Below, piece by piece: positions 9,142-18,062 of a stretch of 64,000 bases of DNA (positions within the stretch are counted from its first letter, which is position 1; the number at the start of each line of letters is the position of its first letter). A model generated the notes under the pieces. It saw nothing but the letters and a program-made list of their open reading frames with translations. It had not been told where the DNA came from and ran no database searches. Position numbers and translations under genes: made by a program. The stretch spans positions 186,001 to 250,000 of the forward strand of contig NZ_MXQF01000001.1 of NCBI RefSeq assembly GCF_002165575.1, in the 5' to 3' direction. This DNA is from Pseudoalteromonas sp. A601 (GTDB lineage: Bacteria; Pseudomonadota; Gammaproteobacteria; Enterobacterales; Alteromonadaceae).

Positions 9142-10428
9142 ATGAAAAAGTTTTATATTTCATTACTAGCCAGTGCCCTACTTTCAATCGTGGTACTGGG
9201 TTGGCTTATCGATGCATTTAGCCAGCAAACTTACAGTAGTAAAGATGAGTTTGAATTACAAAGTAAGTTACTTATGGGGTTTAGCCAACAAGTAAGTGCA
9301 GTTGCGATGGAGCAAAGAGCCTCTTTTACCCAACAACTGGCAACCCAGTTTTCTTTACCTTTAACATACAGAGCTACTCAAGCACTCGCTTTACCGACTT
9401 CATTAGTCAATGAAATGAATAAACAAGGTGGCCTTATCCTCGAAGATCAACTGGGGTTTTACTTGCTCTACAGTAACAGTCAGCTTGCACCTTTTCATTT
9501 AAAGCTACGATTAGAAAAGCGCCAAGAACTTACCCAGCAAAATGATATGTTGCTCACTTTGCTCTTTTATGCGGGTTTATGTGTCTTTATGGGCTTTATT
9601 ATTGCGCCGCTTGCTAAACGCTTGAGTGTAGTGAATGAAGCTGCTAAACAGTTCGCCAGTGGTAATTTACAAGCACGGATCGGGGTCTCCCATTTTACTT
9701 ATATTAAAGACGTCGAGATGACATTTAATCGCATGGCTAGCCAGATTGAAAAGCTGCTTGATGAAAACAAACTCATGGCGTCTAGTTTATCACATGATAT
9801 TCGCACACCAATCGCATGCTTACGCTTTGGTTTAGACGCAGCACTCGATTGTACAGACGAACAAAAAAGAAAAAATTACTTATCAAGAATGGAGTCAGAT
9901 TTAGATCAAATGGAGTCAATGCTTAAAAGCTACTTAGCATTTGCCACTTTAGAGCAAAAAGCGACACAACTGACTTATACACGAACCCAGTTAAATGCAT
10001 ATTTAACCACTGTAGTACAACAGCTTGAGCCTAAGATTATTAAGCAGCAGCTCGACTTGGAACTAAATTGTAGCGATATTAGTATTTGTGCCGACTTACA
10101 TTGGCTTGCGAGGGCAATCAGTAACTTACTCAGTAATGCATGTGATTTTGCTAACGAAAAAATTATTCTATCTGCTTACAAGCAAAGCCAAATGGTTGTT
10201 TTCACCGTCGAGGATGATGGCCCGGGTATTGATGAAACTAATTGGCGTAAGGTATTTAGCCCCTTTTTCCAAGAACAGAGTCACCGTAACCGTGGTGATC
10301 AGAGCTATGGTTTAGGTTTAGCAATTGTTGCCAAAGTTGCTGATTGGCATCATGGTTCAGTTATTGTAGGGCGAAGTAAACGACTACCTGGCGCCTGTTT
10401 TACTCTAAAAATACACGACACCACTTAA
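9142..10428 (+). CDS. Sensor histidine kinase, RstB-like (cassette 1)
   Basis: This 428-residue inner-membrane kinase is the partner of the preceding regulator. TM1 is at about 5-24, a periplasmic sensor of about 105 residues follows with no recognised ligand motif, and TM2 is at about 135-155. A HAMP segment follows, then the H-box SLSHDIRTP (His218), N-box LLSNACDFA, G1 EDDGPGID and G2 SYGLGLAIVAK. The same layout occurs in the kinase at 16108-17349. The stimulus is unknown; the neighbouring MipA and DUF3019 proteins make an envelope signal likely. An inverted repeat begins two bases after its stop. Confidence 0.93.
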   Translation: MKKFYISLLASALLSIVVLGWLIDAFSQQTYSSKDEFELQSKLLMGFSQQVSAVAMEQRASFTQQLATQFSLPLTYRATQALALPTSLVNEMNKQGGLILEDQLGFYLLYSNSQLAPFHLKLRLEKRQELTQQNDMLLTLLFYAGLCVFMGFIIAPLAKRLSVVNEAAKQFASGNLQARIGVSHFTYIKDVEMTFNRMASQIEKLLDENKLMASSLSHDIRTPIACLRFGLDAALDCTDEQKRKNYLSRMESDLDQMESMLKSYLAFATLEQKATQLTYTRTQLNAYLTTVVQQLEPKIIKQQLDLELNCSDISICADLHWLARAISNLLSNACDFANEKIILSAYKQSQMVVFTVEDDGPGIDETNWRKVFSPFFQEQSHRNRGDQSYGLGLAIVAKVADWHHGSVIVGRSKRLPGACFTLKIHDTT

Positions 10429-10429
10429 A

Positions 10430-10447
10430 TGTAACCATTATGTTACA
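10430..10447. promoter_or_regulatory. Perfect inverted repeat TGTAAC-N6-GTTACA after cassette 1
   Basis: The sequence TGTAACCATTATGTTACA is a perfect 6+6 dyad directly after the kinase stop, followed by another TTTACA. It is too A+T-rich and lacks the T-run of a terminator. The GTTACA half-site matches the conserved half of the RstA box. It may be an operator for the Na+ symporter gene about 190 bp downstream. Confidence 0.4.
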
Positions 10448-10633
10448 GTTTACATCAAGTGTTTCATTGAAATGTTAAACTATACAATCACTTAGCAACC
10501 ACCGAAATGTAAACGTACGCTAGCAATGATTCAAAATCAAGCAAACACGCTTATATGAAAAAATAAGTGCTTTTTATTTTTTAGCATTTACAGTAGATTG
10601 TCACCGCCGTCACACAATAGAGAAGTAATAATA

Positions 10634-11986
10634 ATGAGCGCAATTAGAGGGGAGTTCAGCTCCCGATTTGGATTCATCATGGCCGCAGCTGGCTCAGCGG
10701 TGGGTCTGGGAAATATTTGGGGATTCCCCACCCAAACAGCTAGTAATGGCGGTGCAGCATTTTTGGTTGCCTATCTTATCCTCGCTTTTTGTTTAGCTTA
10801 TCCTGCATTAATGGCTGAGCTGACAATTGGCCGTCATGGGCAAGCAAATGCAGTTTCCTCTTTACGTAAAATCTCGAATTCTGACGCACAGAAGCGTTTT
10901 GCCTTTGTTGTTGGCTTTGGTGGGATAATTTGTGCAGGACTGATTTTAAGTTTTTATGCCATAGTGGCTGGTTGGATGATAAGTGCAACTTTTGCTCCAA
11001 TAGCAACACTTAGTGGTAGCGACAGTACCGCCAGTTGGTTAAGTGAACAATCACTATCAAGAAACCTACTATTTACTGCAGGCTTCATAGTTTTAACCGT
11101 TGCAATCATTAGTCGTGGCGTTGAGAATGGCATTGAAAAATGGTCAAAACGCTTAATGCCTGCACTACTATCTATTTTATTTGCGCTGATTATTTATGTA
11201 ATGATGCAAGAAGGTGCAATGACAGGGCTTAAAGCATACTTAGTGCCTGATTTTAGCTCAATTCTAAACCCAGAATTATTAGTTAATGCTTTGGGCCAAG
11301 CATTCTTTTCATTGTCACTTGGCACCAGTGTGATGATCATTTATGGCTCTTATATCAGTAAAAAAGAAAATCTTGTGTCACTGGGTGCTTATGTAACCCT
11401 TATTGATGTATTCATCGCCTTTGTTGCGGGATTACTGATTATCCCGGCCATGTATGTAGCGCAAGCACAAGGCGTTGAGATTTTCAGTGACACTGGTAAA
11501 TTGCTATCAGAGGACACGCTAGTGTTTCAGGTATTACCGGCGCTATTTGATGGTATGGGTACAATAGGTCTATTTGTAGGTTTTGCTTTTTTTGCTTTAA
11601 TGAGTATAGCTGCACTCACCTCTTCAATTTCTATGCTTGAAGCTCCTGTATCATATGCTGTTGAGCGCTTTTCACTAGAAAGGGTAAAAGCAACCTGGCT
11701 AATCGGTGCAATAATTACCTTGGTAAGTTCAATCATTGTAATTAACTTTGGCGCTTTATTTGGTTTAGTAATCACCATAACCACCAAATTTGGCCAGCCG
11801 CTACTGGGCTTGATGTGTTGCCTGTTTGTTGGTTGGATTTGGTATAGAAACTCACTACTGAACGAAATAAAACAAGGCTGCCCAGATGTAGCTCACAGTT
11901 TATTTTGGAAAGTATGGCCTTGGTACATAAAGTTTATTTGCCCAATTGCAATCGGACTTGTATTCATTAACTCTATATTTGGTTAA
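10634..11986 (+). CDS. Na+-dependent transporter of the SNF (NSS/LeuT) family
   Basis: This is an inner-membrane Na+/solute symporter, probably for amino acids or related amines. The product is about 450 residues with some 11-12 hydrophobic helices. The TM1 signature GSAVGLGNIWGFP with the unwound ligand site is near residue 20, and ASNGGAAF follows in TM2. I chose ATG 10634 (GAGAAG upstream). An in-frame TTG at 10598 adds 12 residues that do not belong to the family. It is a single gene with a 205-bp upstream region containing the TGTAAC/GTTACA dyad, and ends at a bidirectional terminator. The substrate cannot be read from sequence. Confidence 0.92.
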   Translation: MSAIRGEFSSRFGFIMAAAGSAVGLGNIWGFPTQTASNGGAAFLVAYLILAFCLAYPALMAELTIGRHGQANAVSSLRKISNSDAQKRFAFVVGFGGIICAGLILSFYAIVAGWMISATFAPIATLSGSDSTASWLSEQSLSRNLLFTAGFIVLTVAIISRGVENGIEKWSKRLMPALLSILFALIIYVMMQEGAMTGLKAYLVPDFSSILNPELLVNALGQAFFSLSLGTSVMIIYGSYISKKENLVSLGAYVTLIDVFIAFVAGLLIIPAMYVAQAQGVEIFSDTGKLLSEDTLVFQVLPALFDGMGTIGLFVGFAFFALMSIAALTSSISMLEAPVSYAVERFSLERVKATWLIGAIITLVSSIIVINFGALFGLVITITTKFGQPLLGLMCCLFVGWIWYRNSLLNEIKQGCPDVAHSLFWKVWPWYIKFICPIAIGLVFINSIFG

Positions 11987-11991
11987 TAATT

Positions 11992-12021
11992 AAATCCATC
12001 AGCTAAGCTGATGGATTTTTT
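11992..12021. terminator. Bidirectional terminator between symporter and ElaA-like gene
   Basis: AAATCCATCAGC pairs with GCTGATGGATTT around TAA and is flanked by A/T runs on both sides. It serves the plus-strand symporter and overlaps the end of the minus-strand acetyltransferase gene. Confidence 0.88.
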
Positions 12022-12458
12022 AAAATCATATCTTGATGTTCAATACCGTCTTCTAAATAGGGTTGTGCAATGGCTGTAAATCCAAAACCCCGGTAAAAAT
12101 CGAGTAAGTAGGTTTGCGCACCTATATATACATCTTTGCTAGGCCATTGCTCAACACATACAGCGATAGCCTGCTTCACTAGCTTTTTTGCAAACCCACT
12201 ACCACGCTGTGATTCATTGATAAGTACACGTCCAATAGCACTGTACTGTTCATTCTTAACATAGCAACGGGCATATGCGCCAAGCTGCTCTTGTTGTGTC
12301 AACCAATACACGTGCCGTGTTGCACTGTGACAATCTACTTCATCTAACTCTGGGTATGCACATGCTTGTTCAACTACGAATACATCAACTCGACCTTTTG
12401 CAATAATAAATAACTCATTGGTTGTAAGAGCTGAAAATGGCTTCACCGTTAAATTCAT
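12003..12458 (-). CDS. ElaA-type GNAT-family N-acetyltransferase
   Basis: This 151-residue GNAT protein transfers an acyl group from acyl-CoA to an unknown amine. Family marks are the ElaA-like opening with FVVEQACAYPELDEVD (about 27-42), the acetyl-CoA loop in RVLINESQRGSGFAKKL (about 77-93, an R/QxxGxG/A type), and the C-terminal YRGFGF segment (about 128-133). It stands alone on the minus strand between two terminators. The in vivo substrate of ElaA proteins is not established. Confidence 0.87.
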   Translation of the reverse strand: MNLTVKPFSALTTNELFIIAKGRVDVFVVEQACAYPELDEVDCHSATRHVYWLTQQEQLGAYARCYVKNEQYSAIGRVLINESQRGSGFAKKLVKQAIAVCVEQWPSKDVYIGAQTYLLDFYRGFGFTAIAQPYLEDGIEHQDMILKNPSA

Positions 12459-12471
12459 AAAAAACCCTGAT

Positions 12472-12496
12472 AAAAAAGCCCAGACGATACTGGGCT
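12472..12496 (-). terminator. Terminator after the Spo0M-like gene
   Basis: AGCCCAG and CTGGGCT form the stem around ACGATA. Read on the minus strand it is followed by TTTTTT. It lies between the Spo0M-like and ElaA-like genes and separates them transcriptionally. Confidence 0.82.
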
Positions 12497-12520
12497 GTAA
12501 TTAATGTGTTCATTTTAACG

Positions 12521-13264
12521 TTAAGCAAATAAGCGCTCAAGTTGGTCGCACAATTGCGAAAGGTTGACATGATCATGCTCTATAGTAAGGTCAACATAAC
12601 CGTCACCACGAAATGCCCTGTCTAACTCAATTAAAACATGAGTTTTATGCGCTTCAGGCACAAAAGATAGCTCTACTTCTTGCAGACCAAACAAGCTACG
12701 ACTGTTAGGCTTATATTCTAGCTCTTGATAACAACCTGACACTGAGCTAAATGTTGAAGCACGTAAGAAACCTTTTTCAACATCCGCTTTAACCAAACTA
12801 AAACCCAGTTTATCCATTGCTTGCATAAATGTATTAACAGCGTCGTTTGGATAAATATGTAGGTGATCTTTATCACTTGGGTCAAGCGCTAAATCAATAT
12901 CTAACCCCGTTTCAAGCCAAACATGGGATTGATTATAGCCAGCGTTAATTTCTGTAATAGGTGTTTCTGAATGCAAGCGTGCTTCAAATGGAATATGCTT
13001 TTCTTGGCCTGGCTCTATTGTACCAATGTCTGTAATACGCCATTTGTCGATAACGTGATTAGTAAAATAGCTGCCATCCTCACCCTCTACTTTGACACGA
13101 GTCATAAGAGCAAGATCAAGGCCTGAAATTTCTTGGCTAACATCGCCTGCGGTTATGACGATTTGAGCATTAAACTTTTGTCCTGGTTGCAGGTGTTCAG
13201 TTTCTAAAATGGTATCAACTTTTGCTGCACCAATACCGACTGATGCAAGAATCTTTTTAAACAT
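12521..13264 (-). CDS. Spo0M (sporulation-control protein-like) family protein
   Basis: This 247-residue cytoplasmic protein has the arrestin-like beta-sandwich pattern of the Spo0M family (Pfam Spo0M). It opens MFKKILASVGIGAAKVDTILE, followed by the LQPGQKFNAQIVI and IEPGQEKHIPFEA strands, with an FRGDG segment near the C-terminus. Members occur widely in non-sporulating bacteria, so the name says little about the role; in Bacillus it affects sporulation control and the cytoskeleton. It is monocistronic, with an SD AAGGAG before its ATG, and is divergent from the antiporter gene. Confidence 0.88.
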   Translation of the reverse strand: MFKKILASVGIGAAKVDTILETEHLQPGQKFNAQIVITAGDVSQEISGLDLALMTRVKVEGEDGSYFTNHVIDKWRITDIGTIEPGQEKHIPFEARLHSETPITEINAGYNQSHVWLETGLDIDLALDPSDKDHLHIYPNDAVNTFMQAMDKLGFSLVKADVEKGFLRASTFSSVSGCYQELEYKPNSRSLFGLQEVELSFVPEAHKTHVLIELDRAFRGDGYVDLTIEHDHVNLSQLCDQLERLFA

Positions 13265-13530
13265 CTATTTCTCCTTAAGTACAACTTATCCACGACTAAA
13301 ATTGCACTTAAAATCCTTTGTTAATGCATCTTAACCACATTTAAAAGCTGATGTCAGTGAAAAAATAGTGATTTCTTTAGATTTTCAGCTAAAAAATGTG
13401 AAAGAGAGTATTTTTCATACAAAGCGAACCTGATTTATGTTGTTTTCATCATCTCTTTACATACTATTTAATTTCAAAAATGTGGATCTTTCGATACACT
13501 GTAATAACAAATGAAGTCACGTTAAGTATT

Positions 13531-15102
13531 ATGGAACTATTATATTTTGCAGCAGCTTTTGTCTGCGGTTTTGTCGTTTATCAACTTAAGCTCCCGCCAT
13601 TAGTTGGCTTTTTAGTTGCAGGTTTTGCGTTAAATTTAGCAGGATTTAAAACCACTGAGTTGCTCAATACTATTGCTGATCTCGGTGTAACCTTATTGCT
13701 ATTTAGCATTGGCTTAAAACTGAGAGTTGCAAACTTAATTAAGCCGCAAGTGTGGGCTCCAGCTTCATTACACATTATTATTAGTAGCTTGCTTTTTTGT
13801 GGCTTGATGCTTGTACTTGGATCACTTGCTCTGCCCTTATTTAAAGAACTGAGCTGGCAAAGCGCCTTACTAGTAGGATTTGCCTTTAGCTTTTCTAGTA
13901 CCGTATTTGCTGTAAAAGTGCTTGAAGAGCGCGGTGAAATGGCCAGTCTACATGGTAAAATTGCTATTGGTATTTTAGTTATGCAAGATATCTTTGCTGT
14001 GATTTTTTTAGCCATTAGTACTGGGAAAATACCTAACGGTTGGGCAATTGCATTGTTTGTATTATTGCCTTTGCTACGCCCTGTGATGTTTTGGATATTG
14101 AATCGCTCTAAACATGGTGAGCTCTTACCCTTGTTTGGCTTCTTTTTTGCTCTAGTAATTGGCTATCATGCTTTTGAGTTTGCAGGCCTAAAAGGTGACT
14201 TAGGAGCGCTCATTATCGGCATGATTTTCGCACCGCACAGAAAAGCCAGTGAGCTTGCTAAATCACTCCTCAACTTAAAAGAAATTCTCTTAGTTGGATT
14301 TTTCTTAACCATTGGCTTAGGCGCTGAGCTGACAATTAACTCACTATTTATCGCTTTAGTTATCGTATGTGTATTGCCATTAAAAGTGGTAGTTTATTAC
14401 ATGCTAACCAATGTATTTAAATTACGTGCCCGCACATCTTTATTAAGTGCGTTTACGTTAACAAATTACAGTGAATTTGGTTTAATTGTATGTATGGTTG
14501 CAACAACGAGTGGTATGATCACACCAGAGTGGTTGGCGGTTATGGCTATTGCAGTGTCGCTTACATTTGTTATTGCCTCACCACTTAATAAACGATCCAA
14601 TGAAATTTACGTTAAAATTGAAAAATGGCTACTACGATTTGAAAGCCCAACCCGTTTAGCAGAAGAGTTACCTGTAAATCTAAACAACACTAGAATAGTT
14701 ATTTTTGGTATGGGCCGTATTGGCACCGGTGCATATGAAACAATCAATGTAACTCACCCTGGTGTTGTTGCTGGTGTAGACATTAAACCTGAAGTTGTTG
14801 ACAAACATATCAGCCGAGGACGTAAAGCCCTACTCGCGGATGCGACCGATCCTGATTTTTGGCAACGAGTCAATCACTCCCATGTCGAAATGATCATGTT
14901 GGCTATGCCAAAGCATATGCAAAATATTTTTGCCCTTGAACAACTCAAAGCTTCTGGTTATCAAGGACAGGTGACTGCTATTGCAAACTACCCCGATCAG
15001 CAAAAAGAACTAGAAGAAATGGGTGTTGATTCGACCTACAACTTCTACCTAGAAGCAGGTAGTGGCTTTGCTGAACACGTTAAACAAAAATTATTTTCTT
15101 AA
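13531..15102 (+). CDS. Kef-type cation:proton antiporter with TrkA-N domain
   Basis: This is an inner-membrane monovalent cation/proton antiporter of the CPA2 family. The first about 370 residues hold some 11-12 TM helices, including the TLLLFSIGLKL and LKGDLGALIIGMI segments typical of CPA2. The cytoplasmic tail is a Rossmann TrkA-N domain starting IVIFGMGRIGTGAYE, which probably binds NAD(H). No TrkA-C domain follows, and the C-terminus is short. ATG 13531 (MELLYFAAAF) is preferred over the upstream in-frame ATG at 13480, which would add 17 polar residues before TM1. K+ versus Na+ specificity cannot be decided. It resembles YbaL/RosB more than KefB. Confidence 0.88.
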   Translation: MELLYFAAAFVCGFVVYQLKLPPLVGFLVAGFALNLAGFKTTELLNTIADLGVTLLLFSIGLKLRVANLIKPQVWAPASLHIIISSLLFCGLMLVLGSLALPLFKELSWQSALLVGFAFSFSSTVFAVKVLEERGEMASLHGKIAIGILVMQDIFAVIFLAISTGKIPNGWAIALFVLLPLLRPVMFWILNRSKHGELLPLFGFFFALVIGYHAFEFAGLKGDLGALIIGMIFAPHRKASELAKSLLNLKEILLVGFFLTIGLGAELTINSLFIALVIVCVLPLKVVVYYMLTNVFKLRARTSLLSAFTLTNYSEFGLIVCMVATTSGMITPEWLAVMAIAVSLTFVIASPLNKRSNEIYVKIEKWLLRFESPTRLAEELPVNLNNTRIVIFGMGRIGTGAYETINVTHPGVVAGVDIKPEVVDKHISRGRKALLADATDPDFWQRVNHSHVEMIMLAMPKHMQNIFALEQLKASGYQGQVTAIANYPDQQKELEEMGVDSTYNFYLEAGSGFAEHVKQKLFS

Positions 15103-15116
15103 TGGAAAACACTAAG

Positions 15117-15162
15117 GAAAAATAGTTATTAGCACCAAACAGGGAACTGATAACTATTTTTA
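15117..15162 (+). terminator. Possible terminator after the antiporter gene
   Basis: AAAATAGTTAT pairs with ATAACTATTTT across a loop of about 18 bases, with T-rich sequence after it. The stem is A+T-rich and the loop long, so efficiency is uncertain. Confidence 0.45.
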
Positions 15163-15399
15163 TTTAATATTCATTGAGTTATATCTAGTCAGCTAAAACT
15201 GCTTATTTTAAGTACCCATTATAAAGTCAAGTGCATTTACAAAGCTTTACATCCAAATTGGCTTTCCCCCCGTAAAACAGAGTAAACTGCGGTCATTGAT
15301 AATTCGTAAGTATCTATTTTTAACACAGAAATTAATTTTTTATGTGCACATAAACATAGTCAATTATTTTTTAATTTTTGCAATGTTAAAGGTTTTTCT

Positions 15400-15681
15400 A
15401 TGAAATATAAGTTGAGTTTACAGTTTTCAGCAGTGGCTGATGATTCCAAAACCTCTAAACTAGTCGAGCTGCAAAATCGCCTAGACGAAATGCAAAATAA
15501 TGGAATGACAGCGATGACTATGCGTGATGTGCTTTTCCATAAAATGCTTGATGTGTATCAAGTACCAAGTGATCACTTTTTACGGAAAAGTGAAACACCG
15601 CAGCGTATTGACGACCCATCAATCATTAATCGCTTAAAGCAATTAGGCTTTGTAAAAAAACCAAGTTATCAAATTCATTAA
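15400..15681 (+). CDS. Small hypothetical protein (93 aa)
   Basis: I do not recognise this protein. It is 93 residues, hydrophilic, with no signal peptide or membrane segment. A helical, acidic/polar stretch (about 18-45, SKLVELQNRLDEMQ) looks coiled-coil-like, and a basic C-terminus (KKPSYQIH) follows. AAAGG stands seven bases before the ATG, and the upstream 297-bp region is rich in A/T and could hold a promoter. The start, spacing and codon use look real. It precedes the DUF3820 gene by about 110 bp with no terminator seen between them. Confidence 0.6.
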   Translation: MKYKLSLQFSAVADDSKTSKLVELQNRLDEMQNNGMTAMTMRDVLFHKMLDVYQVPSDHFLRKSETPQRIDDPSIINRLKQLGFVKKPSYQIH

Positions 15682-15789
15682 GTAAACAGCGAGGCCTACT
15701 CTCTCGCTTTAAATAGGCTGTTTCTTGCCCGTCACAGCCTATTTTCTTATAATAAGCTAACCGACTAATTATACTTGTCTAAGTTGAAA

Positions 15790-16011
15790 ATGGATCCCGA
15801 TCTACTTAAAAGTGCCATCAATACAAAAATGCCATTTGGTAAATACGCTGGCCGCCCTTTACTATTACTACCCGAACCCTATTTAGTATGGTTTAAACAA
15901 CAAGGCTTTCCAGCAGGACAACTTGGTAGCCAATTAGCCATGATGTATGAAGTCAAACTTAATGGCTTGGAAGAAATGTTAATGCCACTTTTAAAAAATA
16001 AAAAATATTAA
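15790..16011 (+). CDS. DUF3820 family protein
   Basis: This small cytoplasmic protein (about 73 residues) carries the DUF3820 signature MPFGKYAGRPLLLLPEPYLVWF, split here as MPFGKYAGRPL plus LPEPYLVWF. The family relates to the GKYxGxxl...P.YL.W module also found in some exonuclease-associated proteins, so a nucleic-acid link is possible but unproven. The ATG at 15790 is preferred; an in-frame TTG at 15775 would add five residues. No clear SD was seen. A strong terminator follows. Confidence 0.8.
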   Translation: MDPDLLKSAINTKMPFGKYAGRPLLLLPEPYLVWFKQQGFPAGQLGSQLAMMYEVKLNGLEEMLMPLLKNKKY

Positions 16012-16082
16012 TTTTAAAATGAACTTATCAATAAGGTCTTAGTCTATTACTTTGCTACTTGTTGATTTTGGTTTAAACCATG

Positions 16083-16110
16083 AAAAAGCGCCTAATTGGC
16101 GCTTTTTTTA
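16083..16110. terminator. Bidirectional terminator before cassette 2 3' end
   Basis: AAAAAGCGCC and GGCGCTTTTT form the stem around the loop TAATT, with T-runs on both strands. It ends DUF3820 transcription from the left and cassette 2 transcription from the right. Confidence 0.9.
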
Positions 16111-17349
16111 TTGCTGCTTATTCAATCGAACTGTTAGTTTCGCGCCACCAAAAGAAGAGTTGCTAACCTCACAGTTCCCTTGGTGCCAAGAAACAATTTT
16201 AGCCACAATTGCTAGACCTAAACCAAAGCCACCGGTTTTTTTATCTCGACTTTTATCTAACCGTGCAAAGGGTTTAAATACTTCCTCCCATTGCGATTTT
16301 TCTATACCTTGGCCATCATCTTCTACAATAAGTAAAATACTTTGAGGCTCTTCTACAAGACTAATTTTAACTTGGTGCTGTGCATACTTAAGCGCATTGC
16401 CTATCAAATTTTGAATGCAACGCGCGATAAAGTGACTATCACACAAATAAACATAATGTTGCGGTAAGTTTGTCACTAATTGTACCTCGGTAGCAAAATC
16501 AAGTTTAGTGATCACGCTATGCACTAATTGCACTAAGTCACATTGCTGCATTGTCATATTTGGCTGTTGACTATCAAGGCGAGCATAATCTAACATCTCT
16601 TTTACTAAAGACTCCAACTCAATAATGTCTAACTGCATAGTATCAATATAATCGAACGATTTTTCATCGGTTATGCGTTCTTCTAGCATGGCCAGTGCAA
16701 ACTTTAATCGAGCTAAAGGCGTCCTAAATTCGTGTGAAACTGATGAAGTAAGTTCTTGATGAGCGTTCAATAAGTGCTGAATACGAAGCTGCATCGCGCT
16801 TAACGTGTCTGTAATAGGCAAAAAGAACGACTTTGATGATTCACTTAACTCAAAATCTTGTGAGCCATCAACCGCTTCACAAGCTTGTCGCAATTTGGAA
16901 AAGTCACGCCACAGTAGGAAGCTCCACAAACCAACTGGGATACCTACTACACACAGTAGTAATAAATAAGGCCATACGGAAGAAAACGCAGGTGCTGAGA
17001 CGTCTATAGGACCAATTTGCAATAACCGCTCACTATCGAGTGCGACATACCAAATAGCGCGCTGTTGCTGATCAAATAGATAGATATACTGCTTATTTTG
17101 TAATGTCTGTTGTTGAACTTCTGGCAGGACTAAATCTTGCTTTGGTACTATATTGCTGCCGAAGTTTGCCGATATATGGGCAACACCTTGTTCTGTTTGA
17201 GCTAGTAGCCAAAGGGATTGACCAAACTCATCATCGAGAGATAATTGTTGTTGCGAGTCTTCATAGGGCCAAAGCTGTTCAATAACCCCACTAACTAGAA
17301 ACAGGGAAACTATAATATACAAATATAAACTTGCGAACAGTTTCCCCAT
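16108..17349 (-). CDS. Sensor histidine kinase, RstB-like (cassette 2)
   Basis: This 413-residue inner-membrane kinase opens MGKLFASLYLYIIVSLFLV, much like RstB. TM1 is at about 6-22, a periplasmic sensor of about 100 residues rich in Gln follows, and TM2 is at about 126-147. Then come H-box SVSHEFRTP (His206), N-box LIGNALKYA, G1 EDDGQGIE and G2 GFGLGLAIVAK. It starts 6 bp after the regulator stop. It shares architecture with the kinase at 9142-10428 but differs strongly in the periplasmic part, suggesting different signals. Confidence 0.93.
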   Translation of the reverse strand: MGKLFASLYLYIIVSLFLVSGVIEQLWPYEDSQQQLSLDDEFGQSLWLLAQTEQGVAHISANFGSNIVPKQDLVLPEVQQQTLQNKQYIYLFDQQQRAIWYVALDSERLLQIGPIDVSAPAFSSVWPYLLLLCVVGIPVGLWSFLLWRDFSKLRQACEAVDGSQDFELSESSKSFFLPITDTLSAMQLRIQHLLNAHQELTSSVSHEFRTPLARLKFALAMLEERITDEKSFDYIDTMQLDIIELESLVKEMLDYARLDSQQPNMTMQQCDLVQLVHSVITKLDFATEVQLVTNLPQHYVYLCDSHFIARCIQNLIGNALKYAQHQVKISLVEEPQSILLIVEDDGQGIEKSQWEEVFKPFARLDKSRDKKTGGFGLGLAIVAKIVSWHQGNCEVSNSSFGGAKLTVRLNKQQ

Positions 17350-17355
17350 TAACGA

Positions 17356-18048
17356 TTATAAGCCCCACGCATCTGAGACAAATAAGTAACCCTGTCCCCA
17401 GACAGTTTTGATACGATAAGGCTTATCGCTATTATCACCTAGCTTTTTGCGAATACGAGATACTCGTACGTCTACGGTGCGGTCTAAACCATCATACTGG
17501 CGCCCTATCATGTGCTGATGTACATGCTCACGACTTAACACTTCACCTGCATTTGATGCTAATAACCAAAGTAACTCAAATTCATGAGAAGTCAGTGTAA
17601 TTTCATTGTTTTTTAAGCGTACAATTCGGCTGGTTTTATCAATATTCAAATCACCAAATTGAAGCTCTTCAGGCACTTTAATTGTTGCTTGACCACGTCT
17701 AAGTAAAGCACTAATACGGGCTAACAAAACACGAGGCTCAACAGGCTTAATTACGTAATCATCCGCGCCTAACTCTAACCCTATTACTTGGTCAAAATCC
17801 TCACCTTTTGCTGTAAGCATCAAAATAGGCAAACTAAATTTATCTCGCACTTGGCGACACACGCTAAAGCCGTCTTTGCCTGGCAACATAACATCTAGAA
17901 TCATTAAATCTATTTGGTTGTTTTCAAGGTAGTCAAATACCTCATCACCACGGTCAAGTACCGCAACTTCAAGGCCATTACTTTCTAAGTAATCTCGCGT
18001 TAATTGCTGTAATCCTAAATCATCTTCAACGAGTAAAATTTTTGCCAT
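17356..18048 (-). CDS. OmpR/RstA-family response regulator (cassette 2)
   Basis: This regulator has about 230 residues from the ATG at 18048, chosen because CTGGAG lies at good spacing before it and MAKILLVEDD is a standard receiver start. An upstream in-frame start at 18078 would overlap the DUF3019 gene. The receiver has E8-D9-D10, D52 (LDVMLPGKDG) and the lysine in VIKPVEP. The winged helix contains YDGLDRTVDVRVSRIRKKLG and WGQGYLFV. The ending SDAW(GL) parallels SAW in its paralogue. RstA-like by overall sequence. Confidence 0.93.
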   Translation of the reverse strand: MAKILLVEDDLGLQQLTRDYLESNGLEVAVLDRGDEVFDYLENNQIDLMILDVMLPGKDGFSVCRQVRDKFSLPILMLTAKGEDFDQVIGLELGADDYVIKPVEPRVLLARISALLRRGQATIKVPEELQFGDLNIDKTSRIVRLKNNEITLTSHEFELLWLLASNAGEVLSREHVHQHMIGRQYDGLDRTVDVRVSRIRKKLGDNSDKPYRIKTVWGQGYLFVSDAWGL

Positions 18049-18062
18049 TTGCAGCTCCAGAA

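Noticed and set aside
13280..13295. DnaA box-like TTATCCACG upstream of the antiporter gene
   Set aside because: It is a single site with one mismatch, with no cluster of boxes and no origin genes near; it is expected by chance in 64 kb.
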